A stretch of DNA of 64,000 nt, taken from Calendula officinalis (Eukaryota; Streptophyta; Magnoliopsida; Asterales; Asteraceae). Under the pieces are notes generated by a model, which saw nothing but the letters and a program-made list of their open reading frames with translations, ran no database searches and was not told the origin of the DNA. The stretch covers positions 37,843,966 to 37,907,965 of the forward strand of contig OY970830.1 in NCBI GenBank assembly GCA_963853835.1, written 5' to 3'. Below, in pieces: positions 45,158 through 55,216 of this stretch. The number at the start of each line of letters is the position of its first letter. The stretch's first letter is position 1. Made by a program: the position numbers and the translations under genes.

Positions 45158-46736
45158 TCAGTTTTTTAATTCTTCTATAATTATTTCTGAACTAGCTTTT
45201 AGTGGTGGTATAAAATTTGTTGGGGGTGGGACAGCATGATATCCAACACCATGAACAACCTTTTCAGTTGATTGATTGCTTGTTAATTCATCAATTATTT
45301 TAGAACTTCTTTCAAATTTCTTAATTGTTAGTTTATTTTGTTCTAATTCTAATTGACATTTTTCTAATTTGGTTATAGCTTCTTTTGCTTTTGATTCAGC
45401 ATATTCTTTATCATAAACAGCTTGTAATAATTCTTCTTTAAGTTTTTGATCTGTTATTTGATAAACTTTAATCTGATTTTCTAGGTCAGCTATAACACCA
45501 TTGAATTCTATTCTTCTTTTTCTGTTTTTAATTAAATCTTCATTAATTTCTTTTGTTTCTTTTTCCAAAGATTTAAATAATTTAATGCATTCAGGAGAGC
45601 ATGGTTTAGGATTTACCTCAGATTGGGATTCAGAGAAGGCCATTAGAGCTTGATTTTGAGCATGTTCTTCAGCTTGAAAGCTCCAATCATATCCTAGTCC
45701 TTCTTGGGATACAAGTGCAGATGAGTTTGTCCTTTTATCTTTATTAGGACATTCTCTTGCAAAGTGACCAAGATTGCTACAGTTGTAGCATTTGACTTTA
45801 GTTTTGTCAAAACCTGCCCTGTCACTTTTGTTGAAGCTCAAGCTTGATCTACCAGTTCTTTTAAGAAACTTCTTTGTTCTGAAACTGAGCATAGCCATCT
45901 GCCATTTGATATCCATCTCTTCAAGATCATCAGGATTGATTTGCTCCAAATCTTCACTAATTAGTGCAGTATGCACATGACTAGTGAAAAAGGATTCTCT
46001 AGCAAGATCTTCTGATTCTTTTGATTTTCCAGTTGTAGTATCTTGATTTGTACCTGCAGTGGACACAAAAGCAGCATTGTTTGAATTTAAACTAGGAGAT
46101 TTCTGACTTACCTCAGATTCGAACACTCTTAGGTCATTGTAGAGTTCATCAAGCTCCTTTTCTTCTAAAGCATCACCTTGTCTATATACTACAGTGTACA
46201 TAGACCATTCTTCACTCAGAGATCTGAGAAACTTTCTATTGACATCATCTTTGTCTGGTTGAACTCCAACTTGGTTGAGTTCACCAATAAGTTTATTGAA
46301 TCTATTAAAAACTTCAAGATTCATTCTTTTGTCCTTTAAAGTTTTCAAACTCTTGTTTTAGCACAGATTTCATGTTTCTTTTTGTGCTTTTAGTACCAAC
46401 AAACCTTTTTTCCAGAGCTTGCCATAGCAGTTTTGCATCATCAAATTCAACAAATAAGTGTTGATAGTCATTAGGAATTGCAAGCAATAAGGTACTTAGA
46501 GCTTTCAGTTCAATACCTCTGTCCTTCTTTTCTTTATCATACTTGATTTTGTCAGATTCAGTAGTTGTGCTAGTTGTGGCAATTTGAATGGTTTTATTGC
46601 CTTCAAGTACAACTTCCCACATGGTATAATCAGTAATAAGCATGTATTGCTTAATTCTGTTTTTCCACATCCCAAAGTTGTTGGGAGTGAGGATGGGGAT
46701 TTTGTTTGCTTGTGTGCTTTCATTATTGTCAGACAT
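45158..46736 (-). pseudogene. Copia-2 gag with frameshift
   Basis: The likely start is the ATG at 46736 (MSDNNESTQANKIPIL). The N-terminal gag domain (NNFGMWKNRIKQYM) runs to about 46330, where a one-base shift moves reading to the next frame (VFNRFNKLIGELNQVG). One CCHC zinc knuckle (CYNCSNLGHFAREC) lies at about 45750-45795, followed by a long charged coiled coil (residues around DLENQIKVYQITDQKLKEEL). It ends in a stop at 45158. Gag would form the particle and package element RNA. The frameshift makes this copy defective. Confidence 0.85.
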
Positions 46737-46803
46737 GATGAAAACGTGGTTTGTGAAAGTATTGAAAAACTTTTGTGAGTTCTTGATTCGTAGATCTAGA
46801 GTA

Positions 46804-46821
46804 CAAAGCTCTGACACCACT
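46804..46821 (-). other. Primer-binding site of Copia-2
   Basis: The minus strand after the 5' LTR reads AGTGGTGTCAGAGCTTTG, one mismatch from the initiator tRNA-Met complement TGGTATCAGAGC. Confidence 0.8.
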
Positions 46822-47344
46822 TGTCAAGATCGATTAACCAAAACAGTTAATAAACACAATGATCTACTCAACAATAGAAGTTACAGCGGATTAACACTAT
46901 GTTGATTTAATCAAGAACAGTAAACTGTAAATAATATGAGAATTATCAATAACACAGTTATCACAAAAAGCTTCAATGTATATTGATTTATCGAATACAA
47001 TACACACGTATGTTTACAATTCATAAGGAACTATATATAATAGTCCTTGAAGCCTAACTATTTACCCTAGTTATTCTAGGATACGATTACAATTTGAATT
47101 ACAAAAGATATCAATTCTAAACAATCTCTACGAAGATCTCGGACTCGATATACTCCATAAATAGCATCATCAGTAATAACGTTGATCGAGCAGTAGTAGA
47201 TATGAACATCAGTAGTAAACACGAGATCAGTAGTAAGTTGTATCTTCAATAGTAATTCATGTTTCTGCCCCATCAGTACTAACTTCATTAATCATTGATC
47301 AGTACTAACTGCAGCATCAGTATCAGAACTGTTATATCCCAACA
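46822..47344 (-). repeat. 5' LTR of Copia-2
   Basis: 523 bp, drives the element. On the minus strand it holds seven or eight CAGTAGTAAC-like motifs in U3 (47171-47327), then TATATATA at 47032-47039. Confidence 0.93.
47171..47327 (-). promoter_or_regulatory. U3 motif cluster of the Copia-2 LTR
   Basis: Repeated CAGTAATAAC, CAGTAGTAAA, CAGTAGTAAG and CAGTACTAAC words, spaced roughly 18-27 bp apart, upstream of the LTR TATA. The placement is that of an enhancer array. The other LTR has it at 36596-36752. Confidence 0.55.
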
Positions 47345-47877
47345 AGCCATGAGTTTGATTTTTGGCAATACATCACAAATTGATAACTTGATATTTATCA
47401 TTTGTTGGAAACAGTTTGAGCCATGTATATGCTGATCAAATTGGCCATCATGTTATGGTTATGTTGATTTGCCATAATTACGTGAAACATCAAATTGGTA
47501 TATCTTACATCTAATTTGTTGAAACATTGTTTGTACTTTTAAATAATATTTTTAAATTAAATAAAATTAGAAAGAAAATAATTTTATTCTCAAAAAATAT
47601 TTAACAGTTGTTAGTTGAAGTACCATTATAGTCATTAGAAGAGTTAAATAAGATTATTGATAATTTTGGTTTGATTGGAGAAGGGTCTAATTGTTGGGGT
47701 TTTATGGAAAGTCGAGGGATGCAGAAGACGTACTTTTGAATAGACCATTTTGGATTAAATGTAGGTTAGTAATTGGTCATAATAGTAGTTTATTTGGTGA
47801 ATAAAATGAATTTAGTAGAATGTAAAGTTATATATATTAATAATACGGACGACTTTCAATTCGTTTAAATGAGACTG

Positions 47878-47982
47878 TACGTCGCTGTCTCAAGAGTTAA
47901 GAGCAAGAAATGATTGAAGGTTATTTGTTGCGACAAAGATGACAATTACACTAACTCAACAACACATTTCGTTTACAAATAA
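47878..47982 (+). pseudogene. Helitron helicase C-terminal remnant in HEL-C
   Basis: The plus strand reads YVAVSRVKSKK, stop, LKVICCDKDDNYTNSTTHFV then YK and a stop. It is homologous to the remnant at 27501-27615 and lies about 150 bp before the Helitron 3' end. One internal stop shows decay. Confidence 0.7.
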
Positions 47983-48554
47983 GTTTTATTTCGTCTTCGA
48001 ATTTCCTATATCAGTAATTCATGTATATCATCATTTTAATTATAAATTATATGTTATTTCAATGATATCTCTATTTTGTTATTTTCCTATATCTTTTTCG
48101 AAGCATGCCCACCCAGCCGGCGGGCTTTGAAGCTAGTATATGCATATGGAAGGGATTTAAACTAAATGTTATATGTTTTAAGATACATGAGTTAGCCACT
48201 GAGCTAATATATGACGTGTATTAGTTATCGCTCATATATTATGTATTTATGGATGAACCAAGCCAAAAAATGAACCGACCCCTAAAAAATTTATACTAAT
48301 CGGAAAATTTTTGGGGTGGGCAGATGCCTACCCTGCCCACCCCTTGGTACCGCCCTTGTCACTAAGACATCAAGACAAGCATAAAAAAACTTGTACAATA
48401 ATTAATAACTGCCCCCTGTATTTTAGGAATCATCCCCCACTACTAAAAGTACAAACGATTTATGCACGTAACAACAGCTTATTGACAGCCCTAAGGACTG
48501 TCATTAAGAAAACTTAAAAAAAAATAATGTTGGTGTTTAGGTAGTTTTTTTTTT

Positions 48555-48738
48555 ACCAACGGTCAATTCAAACGGGCATAAGGAGTCAGGACACAAGCAC
48601 GTTACAACCCATGCGTGCATTTCAACAAAGAAAATGGAATTATGACTCGAACTACTCCCCCACCACCTCACTTTCCGTACACCACCTTCCCCAACGGTCA
48701 TATTTCACCGACGAACCCTACCACAACGGTCATATAAA
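48555..48738 (+). promoter_or_regulatory. Candidate SCL28 promoter: MSA-type AACGG motifs and TATA box
   Basis: CCCAACGGTCA at 48690-48700 fits the mitosis-specific activator consensus YCYAACGGYYA exactly. ACCAACGGTCA (48555-48565) and CACAACGGTCA (48722-48732) differ at one position each. TATAAA at 48733-48738 directly follows the last one. MSA elements are bound by three-repeat MYB (MYB3R) factors. Transcription would begin near 48765. Confidence 0.6.
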
Positions 48739-48764
48739 CCCACTATCACTCTCTACCGTCAGAT

Positions 48765-49630
48765 CTCCATCTTACGGCCCACAACCACCTTAGTCCTCTG
48801 ACAAAAATAATGTAAAAAACATCTTATTTTCTGATTTATATAAGAACAAATTAGTATCTGTAGGTGAATTTTTTGGGTAGTGTTACTGTTGCGTAGTTGA
48901 GAGAGTAAGAGAGCGTGAGAGCTGAGGAGAGAAAAAACGTAATCATTTTGTATCATGAACAAAAAAAAATTAGTTTTCTTCATCTGGGATTAATGGGTTT
49001 TGCGTTTCAAATGATGGGTTTTCTGGAAAATTAACATAAAAAACTTGTTTTTTACATTAGGGTTTTAAAGGGGGTTTCTTGAATTTCTTGATTTTACTTA
49101 TCAGGGTTCTTCATGGTAGTGACTAAAAAAAGTTCGATTTTTTTCTTTAGGGTTTAAAGTCATTATTAAAATGGAGTTCTTGAAGGTCTTAATTGGTCAA
49201 ATGTGTTTTTCAAAATTTCAATCTCTTTTTAGCTTTGGGTTTGATCAGGTTACGGAAGTTGAGTTGCATTCATGGTAAGTTTTTCTTCAATCATCGTCAC
49301 TTCAGAGTGTGTTCTTGGTCGATAAATTTCGGAATCCGGTGATCATTTTGAGGTAATGTTTTAGTTTTTCTTACATTAAATTAAATATTCTTTGATTCTT
49401 TTCAATTGCCTATAGACATTCTTTAATTTTATTGCACATACATATTAATACACTACACACACACAAAATTTATAAATTGTTTTGACATTGGATTCCATTT
49501 TTAAAACTCTGTTTATTTTAAAAAGATTCACACACACTCTCATTCTTTTGATTTATCTCAACAAACTTGAGTAAAAACATTTTTATATAATTAATTACAC
49601 AAAACAAACAAATTTGGAAGTGTTTAAACT
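48765..49630 (+). other. Probable 5' leader of SCL28
   Basis: GA-rich leader-like sequence (48895-48935) and a consensus donor GTAAGT at 49275 suggest a long 5' untranslated region, possibly with an intron. The acceptor is not settled. No other gene seen. Confidence 0.4.
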
Positions 49631-51445
49631 ATGTTGGCTGGGTGTACTTTCCCTTCAATGAGCACACAAAGATTGGATTTGTCATGTAATACTACCAACT
49701 TCCCGAGAAAAGACCCGGCCCGTTCCCAGCCCATTAGACCCGTTAGCAGCCTCTCTGTCGACAACAACCCGATAGAAGCCCGAACCAGTAGTTGTTCACT
49801 TAAGCACAATGTGGTAGAGAAAAGGAATGAAATTTGGGGGAAAAACAGTAACAAAGGATTAAAAAGATTTTATGAAGACGAAGAAGAAGACTCTTTTCGA
49901 GCTAAAAGGAAAAGGGGTTGCAATAAAGTTGAAGAATTTGGTGAAAATGAAGAGAATTTGAGTTTAGGTCAATTGGGTAGTGGTAATTTTTGGTATCCAA
50001 GAAACAGTCCATGGAGTTTTGTGAATGAATTAGCAGATTTAGGTGAAAAAGGTGTTTCTTCAAGCAGTCATAGGCAACGGGTCGTGAAAGAAACGTCATC
50101 CGGGTCGGGTTCAAGAAGCAGTTCGCCCGAAAGTCATCAAAGTTTGGATCTTGGCCCACAAACGGGCGGGTTAAATGGAGTAGGAGCACCAAACCCGAAT
50201 CAAAGTTTGGAGGATCTTTTTGCAATTGGAAACGAAACCCGTGATGAAGAAGTTGGATTCGAGCTCATAAGTTTACTTTTATCTTGTTTGGAAGCAATTA
50301 GCACGAAAAACATTCCCGCAATTAACCATTTTATCTCCAAATTAGGCGAATTAGCATCTCCTATCGGTCATTCTTCAATCTCACGATTGGCTTCATATTA
50401 CACAGAATCATTAGCCCTAAGAATTTCAAGAATTTGGCCCAACATTTTCCAAATTTCAACCCCTAGAGACCTTAATCAAATCGAAGAAGAAAACGGGACC
50501 GCTTTACAGTTACTAAACCAATCAACCCCAATACCTAAATTCATTCATTTCACATCAAACGAGATTCTGCTAAGATCATTCGAAGGTAAAGATAAAGTTC
50601 ACATAATTGATTTCGACATCAAACAAGGTCTTCAATGGCCGAGTTTTTTTCAAAGTTTAGCTTCAAGAAATAAACCACCGAGCCATATCCGAATCACGGG
50701 TATCGGTGAATCGAAACAAGATCTTATCGAAACTGGGGCCCGCCTTTCTGGATTCGCGGAATCATTAAATCTGGAATTCGAATTTCACCCAGTTGTTGAT
50801 CGATTAGAAGATGTAAGATTATGGATGCTTCATGTCAAAGAAGAAGAAACTGTTGGTGTAAATTGTGTTTTACAGCTTCATAAAATGCTGTATGATAACA
50901 ATGGTGGGGCTGTTAAAGATTTTTTGGGGCTAATTCGGAGTACAAATCCGAGCATTGTGGTAATGGCGGAACAAGAATCGGAGCATAACGACGGCGTTTT
51001 GGAGAAGAGAGTTTCGAATTCGTTGAAGTATTATTCTGCTGTTTTTGATTGTATCGATACTGTTTTACCGTTACAAAATAGTAATCGTATCAAGATAGAA
51101 GAATCATTCGGATGTGAAATTAGAAACATAATTGCGTGTGAAGGGCTAGAACGGTTGGAGAGACACGTGGGGTTTGATCAGTGGCGGAAGATGATGACGG
51201 ACTTAGGTGGGTTCAGACACGTGGCGATCAACGAGAGGGAGTTTTTCCAGAGTCAAATGATACTCAGAATGTACCAACATCCATTCGGTCCAAATTTATT
51301 TAAGGTTGAAAAGAGGCGGCCTGACGGCGGTGCGGCGGCCGCCGGAATTACTCTGACGTGGTCCGACCAGCCGCTTTACACAGTGTCGGCGTGGACTCCG
51401 GCGGATATCGCCGGAACTTCAGGAGCAGCAGCAGCCATGACGTGA
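49631..51445 (+). CDS. SCL28: GRAS transcription factor, SCARECROW-like 28
   Basis: 604 codons in one exon. The start MLAGC is, as I recall, conserved among SCL28 proteins. A low-complexity N-terminal half holds basic runs such as RAKRKRG near residue 92 that could act as a nuclear signal. The GRAS domain covers about residues 208-595: the LHRI region (ELISLLLSCLEAISTKNIPA), VHIIDFDIKQGLQW starting at residue 323, the LHRII/PFYRE region, and the SAW end (LTWSDQPLYTVSAW, W588). The nucleus-acting family member in Arabidopsis works with MYB3R factors and SMR inhibitors in G2/M timing and cell size. No breaks are seen. Upstream MSA motifs fit that role. SCL28 is the best fit; another GRAS subfamily is unlikely because of the N-terminus. 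Confidence 0.9.
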   Translation: MLAGCTFPSMSTQRLDLSCNTTNFPRKDPARSQPIRPVSSLSVDNNPIEARTSSCSLKHNVVEKRNEIWGKNSNKGLKRFYEDEEEDSFRAKRKRGCNKVEEFGENEENLSLGQLGSGNFWYPRNSPWSFVNELADLGEKGVSSSSHRQRVVKETSSGSGSRSSSPESHQSLDLGPQTGGLNGVGAPNPNQSLEDLFAIGNETRDEEVGFELISLLLSCLEAISTKNIPAINHFISKLGELASPIGHSSISRLASYYTESLALRISRIWPNIFQISTPRDLNQIEEENGTALQLLNQSTPIPKFIHFTSNEILLRSFEGKDKVHIIDFDIKQGLQWPSFFQSLASRNKPPSHIRITGIGESKQDLIETGARLSGFAESLNLEFEFHPVVDRLEDVRLWMLHVKEEETVGVNCVLQLHKMLYDNNGGAVKDFLGLIRSTNPSIVVMAEQESEHNDGVLEKRVSNSLKYYSAVFDCIDTVLPLQNSNRIKIEESFGCEIRNIIACEGLERLERHVGFDQWRKMMTDLGGFRHVAINEREFFQSQMILRMYQHPFGPNLFKVEKRRPDGGAAAAGITLTWSDQPLYTVSAWTPADIAGTSGAAAAMT

Positions 51446-51450
51446 AACAA

Positions 51451-51530
51451 GTAACAACACTTTGTAGGGGTAAAAATGTCATTAGAATAAAGTTAACAAT
51501 TCTTTGTAGGGGTAAAAATGTCATTAAAAG
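51451..51530 (+). repeat. 42-bp duplication in the SCL28 3' region
   Basis: CTTTGTAGGGGTAAAAATGT followed by CATTA occurs at about 51460 and again 42 bp later, just after the stop codon, so it is probably in the 3' untranslated region. Confidence 0.7.
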
Positions 51531-52052
51531 ATCATTCTTTCATTCATTTGTTGCAGATAGATAATTTGTTTTAGAACTAAAGGGTCATATTATTTTTTGT
51601 TTACACTTTGAAGGGTAGAGTCGTCATTCATTTGTAGTAGTTGTTGGAGTCATTTTTTTACTATTAATTTTTATTTGATTCTTTGACTATCGAAAGTGAT
51701 TTATGTAGTGAACGATGATACTTCATATAACATATAGATAACCTATATGGGTCTTTAGCTAAAAAACATGAATTATATAACTGTACCCGTGCAAAGCATC
51801 AGTAACAAATAGATTTCAACAAATTTTCTATCTTTTGACGGTTTTCAAAGGTAATTGGAGGTGATTGGGAGTGGCCAACAGTAGCGGGTGGAGAGGGGAA
51901 AAGAATGATATGTCATATTTTTATTGATTAGGAAAAAGAAAGTGGTCTATCATTTTCTTTTTGTAGGATACACATATATGAAGTATATGTGTATATTGAT
52001 TTTTTTAATAATGTATTTAGGATGGGAAATTTGAATTTTAAAAATTAAGTTA
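51531..52052. other. 3' flank of SCL28, nothing else recognised
   Basis: AT-rich sequence; transcript end expected within the first few hundred bases. No gene seen. Confidence 0.4.
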
Positions 52053-52345
52053 AGGTTGGTGGGTGTTGGGCAAGACACTACACTTTGGTGATGTCTTTGG
52101 TGGCAACCACCACACCATGGTCTATATGAGAACATCACTCCCTTTATGGTGTGATAAAAAAGGTAGGAGGCCCCACCAAACTTACATATGTCTCTCACAT
52201 TCTTTCCAACCACATTTGTGAATGTGTGGCCATTGCCCTTTCACGATTTTGGATCATACCATGGGAGGGGGCGGTGTTTCCATGTGGACCACTGTGTGGT
52301 GGTTGCCATATAGGAGCCAACTCGGACATGACCCATACCGAGCCG
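52053..52345. mobile_element. Tourist-like MITE, GGTATG family
   Basis: The right end, inverted, reads CGGCTCGGTATGGGTCATG; the left end is AGGTTGGTGGGTGTTGGGC. The flanks are TTA (52050-52052, 52346-52348). GTGGTGTGG-type words abound, as in relatives at 23549 and 53994. Confidence 0.5.
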
Positions 52346-52668
52346 TTAAATTAGCAGATATAAATACTTTATATAATACTATACATATATAACAACTACT
52401 CTTGCATTAATGGTGTTTCTAAAACCATTTTTTTCACTAAATTACACATAAATGGTAGAGAATTCAAGTTTTGCTTTTAAGTGTTGTAAAAGATACATTA
52501 TAGAATTACATTGTAATACTTTAACTTTTAAGAAAAGTGTCCTAAAAGCTTTATAATTATAAGAGACTTGTAGATTAATATGAATAAAAGCGAACACACA
52601 TACGCATGACTATTTTTGCATTGTGACTACTTAAATCTTAGACCCTTCATTTTTCTAAGGTTAAATTG

Positions 52669-52713
52669 TATGGTCCACTCCACATAAGTGGAGCCTATGT
52701 GGAGTGGACCATA
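52669..52713. repeat. Perfect 18-bp inverted repeat (hairpin)
   Basis: TATGGTCCACTCCACATA (52669-52686) and its exact inverse (52696-52713) surround a 9-base loop. The RNA or single strand would fold strongly. Confidence 0.85.
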
Positions 52714-52975
52714 CCACCGGGAGAAAAAGGAACACCGCCCCCCTCACCCCCCCACCCACATGTGGTGGTGTGACGTTAACGGGAGTGGCCACGGTAACGA
52801 GCTCTAACGGGAGTGGTGGCTGCATTTGTGAGATAAACGGTGGGACCCATCAACTTTTCAACCACACCACACCATCACATGTGGGGGGGGGGGGGGTGTT
52901 CCCTTTCTAAAGTACGGTGTGATGGTTGCCACATGGGCACCACACCACTACATGGCCCATACCCCATAGCCTAAT
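52714..52975. mobile_element. MITE-like GC-rich segment, GGTATG family
   Basis: The segment ends CATGGCCCATACCCCATAGCC followed by TAA, resembling the ends of nearby family members. It contains a G run of about 14 (52879-52892) and repeated ACGGGAGTGG units. The left terminus is unclear. Confidence 0.4.
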
Positions 52976-53388
52976 AGAATAAAACTATTGGTTCTCTAGT
53001 TATCGAATAAAAATAAAAATATCTTAATAAAGTAAGAAAGATCATAAACATAATTGTTACTTGGTACGACTATGGTTGATCGTGAGTTTTATGTTTAAAG
53101 TACACTAATATAAGCATGGGATGATTACTGGTTTTTGGGTGATTGATGATTATTAGTTAAAATACAAAATTATATAAAAGGTGTGAAAGTTACTTAAACC
53201 TAGATGTTTTTATGTCTTTGTAATATCATATATAACGTTTTACATGTGTCATGTGTGCATTACCAACGAAATTTATTATCTATTACCACCAACGAACGTG
53301 AAGTTGTCTTTTTGCGGAATGTGAGTATGTGACCACCCGAACATAATTTTTGACTTCTTATCAATTTGACAAATTAACTAGAGCTTTA

Positions 53389-53676
53389 GACTATGCATAA
53401 CCCATGACCAGTCCATATCTCAATGGTCACTCCTGCTACATCTACGCCACATCAGCTTCTCTTCCTGATCAAACACATGACCAAACAGCGAACAAAGAGG
53501 CGTAAAGGGGCGACCGAATCGGCGACCAATAGAGGGTGAGGACCACTATCGGTCGACTATACGACCGATAGAGGGTGAGGACGCGTCGCGAGCGAGCATC
53601 CTTAAGGGGGAGACACGTCGGGATTGGGCTATGTGGCAGTCGCGACCGGCTTAAAGGTCACCGGTTACGCCCAATC
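53389..53676. mobile_element. Tourist-like MITE, GACTA family, copy 3
   Basis: 288 bp. Left GACTATGCATAACCC, right inverted GATTGGGCGTAACC, with TTA on both sides (53386-53388, 53677-53679). The interior GCGACC words and the near-duplicate GACCGATAGAGGGTGAGGAC-type repeat resemble copies 1 and 2. Confidence 0.75.
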
Positions 53677-53993
53677 TTATATAACTAACAACTTCCTTTT
53701 TAAAAAGACATTACCCTTTAGAATAAATAGGACATATGATTAAATATATTGTTTTATTTTCTGAATATTTAAATATCATGTAAAAACATAAGTAATCATA
53801 TAAAAAAGTCATTTTTATGGGCAACAAACCCCAAAATATATTGCATTTAGTTTGACGATGAACCAACTTCTTTTAAACCACAAAAAATTCACGATTTAAG
53901 CGAATTAATCTTTATTAGATAGAGAAATTTGATTATAATATCTCAAAACAAAATAAATGTACATTGTCTAGAAACATTGTATAACTTTAATTA

Positions 53994-54459
53994 GACTGCT
54001 CGGTATGGGTACGGAAAAAATGGCGTAGGGGCGAGGTGGACAAGGGCACAACGTGGGAGAGGAGCTGCAAAAAAACGAAGGAGGTGGAAGATAATGTAGG
54101 GTTTACATTTAGGTTTTTAAAATTAGGTGTGAGCCTTTTTTCTTGGATTTTTTTTTCTTTTGGGCTTTCTTTTAAAAAAACGCAGAAATGGTGGATGTAT
54201 ATTTTTTTTTTGGGTTTTAATTTGGTATTTAAAAATATATTTAGGTAGGTTTGGGTTTATTTGTGAATTAAAATCTGGTATTTAAATGTAGTATTATTAA
54301 AAAATAAATGAAGAATAAATGGTGAGATGGAAATTAAAATGATGTGGTGTGGTAGGTATTTCCTAGAGATGTTGTGGTGTGGGGTGGCGTGTTTGCTGAG
54401 TTGACAGATGATATGGCAGGAAAAAATGGTGTGAGGTGTGATACACATACCTAATAGCC
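53994..54459. mobile_element. Tourist-like MITE, GGTATG family
   Basis: 466 bp flanked by TTA (53991-53993, 54460-54462). Left GACTGCTCGGTATGGGT, right inverted GGCTATTAGGTATGTGT (about 12 of 17 match). The right half is the inverse of the left half of 23549-24174. Confidence 0.65.
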
Positions 54460-54475
54460 TTATACTTCCATAGCA

Positions 54476-54738
54476 CTCCCTCCGTCCTACAAAAAAATTT
54501 ACATTTCTCACTAACCTTTTGTCCCACAAAAAAGTTTACATTTCTCACATTTGAGGGACCCCACATAATAAAATATTATTATTACTAAGAACCCACCATT
54601 AATATCCACTAACTATTTTTCTCTCTCCAATCCAACCTTATATTTTAATCAAAAGTATTACTATTGACCCCACCACTAACTATTACCTAAAATCTTGTGC
54701 CCAAGAGAAATATAAACTTCTTTGTGGGACGGAGGGAG
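54476..54738. mobile_element. Stowaway MITE
   Basis: 263 bp, ends CTCCCTCCGTCC and GGGACGGAGGGAG. TA on the right; the left flank is CA, probably mutated. Confidence 0.88.
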
Positions 54739-54844
54739 TATTTAATTGCATGCTTGAATAAATATTTATCAATTACATATACATATTCCAAATTTTACCA
54801 ATTATGGTGTTTGTGAATTTCTAATCAAATTAACTAACTTTGTT

Positions 54845-54975
54845 TTTGAATAGCACCTAATCTACCTCATAGTGTCACGACGAGATTTGAACCCATTATC
54901 AATTGGTTATAGATAATTCTATAATTTTTCCACTTTTACTACTAGACTACAAGTCTTGATGATGGTTAATTAAAA
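54845..54975 (-). mobile_element. tRNA-derived SINE remnant
   Basis: The minus strand has A-box-like TAGTCTAGTAGTAAAAG (about 54945) and B-box-like GGGTTCAAATCTC (about 54890), spaced as in Pol III promoters. No intact tRNA fold and no clear target duplication. Confidence 0.4.
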
Positions 54976-55216
54976 TTGTTTCTATAAATAGTTATTATAA
55001 GATAAAGGTAAAACACATAAAAAAAATATTTATTTTGTCTTTACTTAAAGAGGGTTTGGTAATGGTATACTTTGTTGATATAAAATTGATATCACATTCT
55101 TTATTAATTTAATTATTTTTAGGCCTGAGATTGTGTCGATTTATACAAGTTGCTCAGCTCCTCGGAAACTCAGTCCATCAGTGCGTGTTTCTGCGTGAGA
55201 GAGAAAGCAGAAAACC

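Larger units (their letters stand above)
36247..47344 (-). mobile_element. Ty1/copia retrotransposon, SIRE/Maximus type (Copia-2), 11.1 kb
   Basis: Two 523-bp LTRs (36247-36769 and 46822-47344) lie inside a perfect 5-bp target duplication AGCCA (36242-36246, 47345-47349). I count about four differences between the LTRs, so the insertion is young. The minus-strand order is LTR, primer-binding site, gag, protease, integrase, RT, RNase H, spacer with promoter-like features, long accessory frame, polypurine tract, LTR. The extra 3.6-kb region after pol and the integrase style point to the SIRE lineage. Gag, pol and the accessory frame all carry stops or frameshifts. Confidence 0.93.
33323..48136 (+). 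mobile_element. Helitron (HEL-C), interrupted by SIRE copia element
   Basis: 5' end TCTTCTCCTATATATGAGG after an A; 3' end hairpin (GCCCACCC...GGCGGGC) then TTTGAAGCTAG at 48136 before a T. The duplicated copy of the host sequence at 33034 shows the empty site, so boundaries and the lack of a target duplication are seen directly. Own length without the copia insert is about 3.7 kb. It holds a helicase C-terminal remnant (47878-47982) and candidate captured exons of unknown origin (34414-34502, 34840-35058). Confidence 0.88.
32531..48358. mobile_element. hAT-type element hosting a Helitron and SIRE copia element
   Basis: Ends CAGGGGCGGTACCAGA and, inverted, CAAGGGCGGTACCAAGG. Perfect 8-bp target duplication TCACTAAG (32523-32530 and 48359-48366). 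The own sequence (32531-33322 and 48137-48358, about 1 kb) has no transposase and contains a 284-bp internal duplication, so it is non-autonomous. Confidence 0.87.
32503..48505. mobile_element. AATGACAGCC-family MITE, split by a hAT element
   Basis: Left 32503-32530 reads AATGACAGCCCTTAGGGCTG then TC. Right 48367-48505 ends with the inverse of AATGACAGTCCTTAGGGCTG. Removing the insert leaves about 167 bp, close to the copy at 4996-5131. Its left hairpin holds the target duplication of the hAT insertion. Confidence 0.6.
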
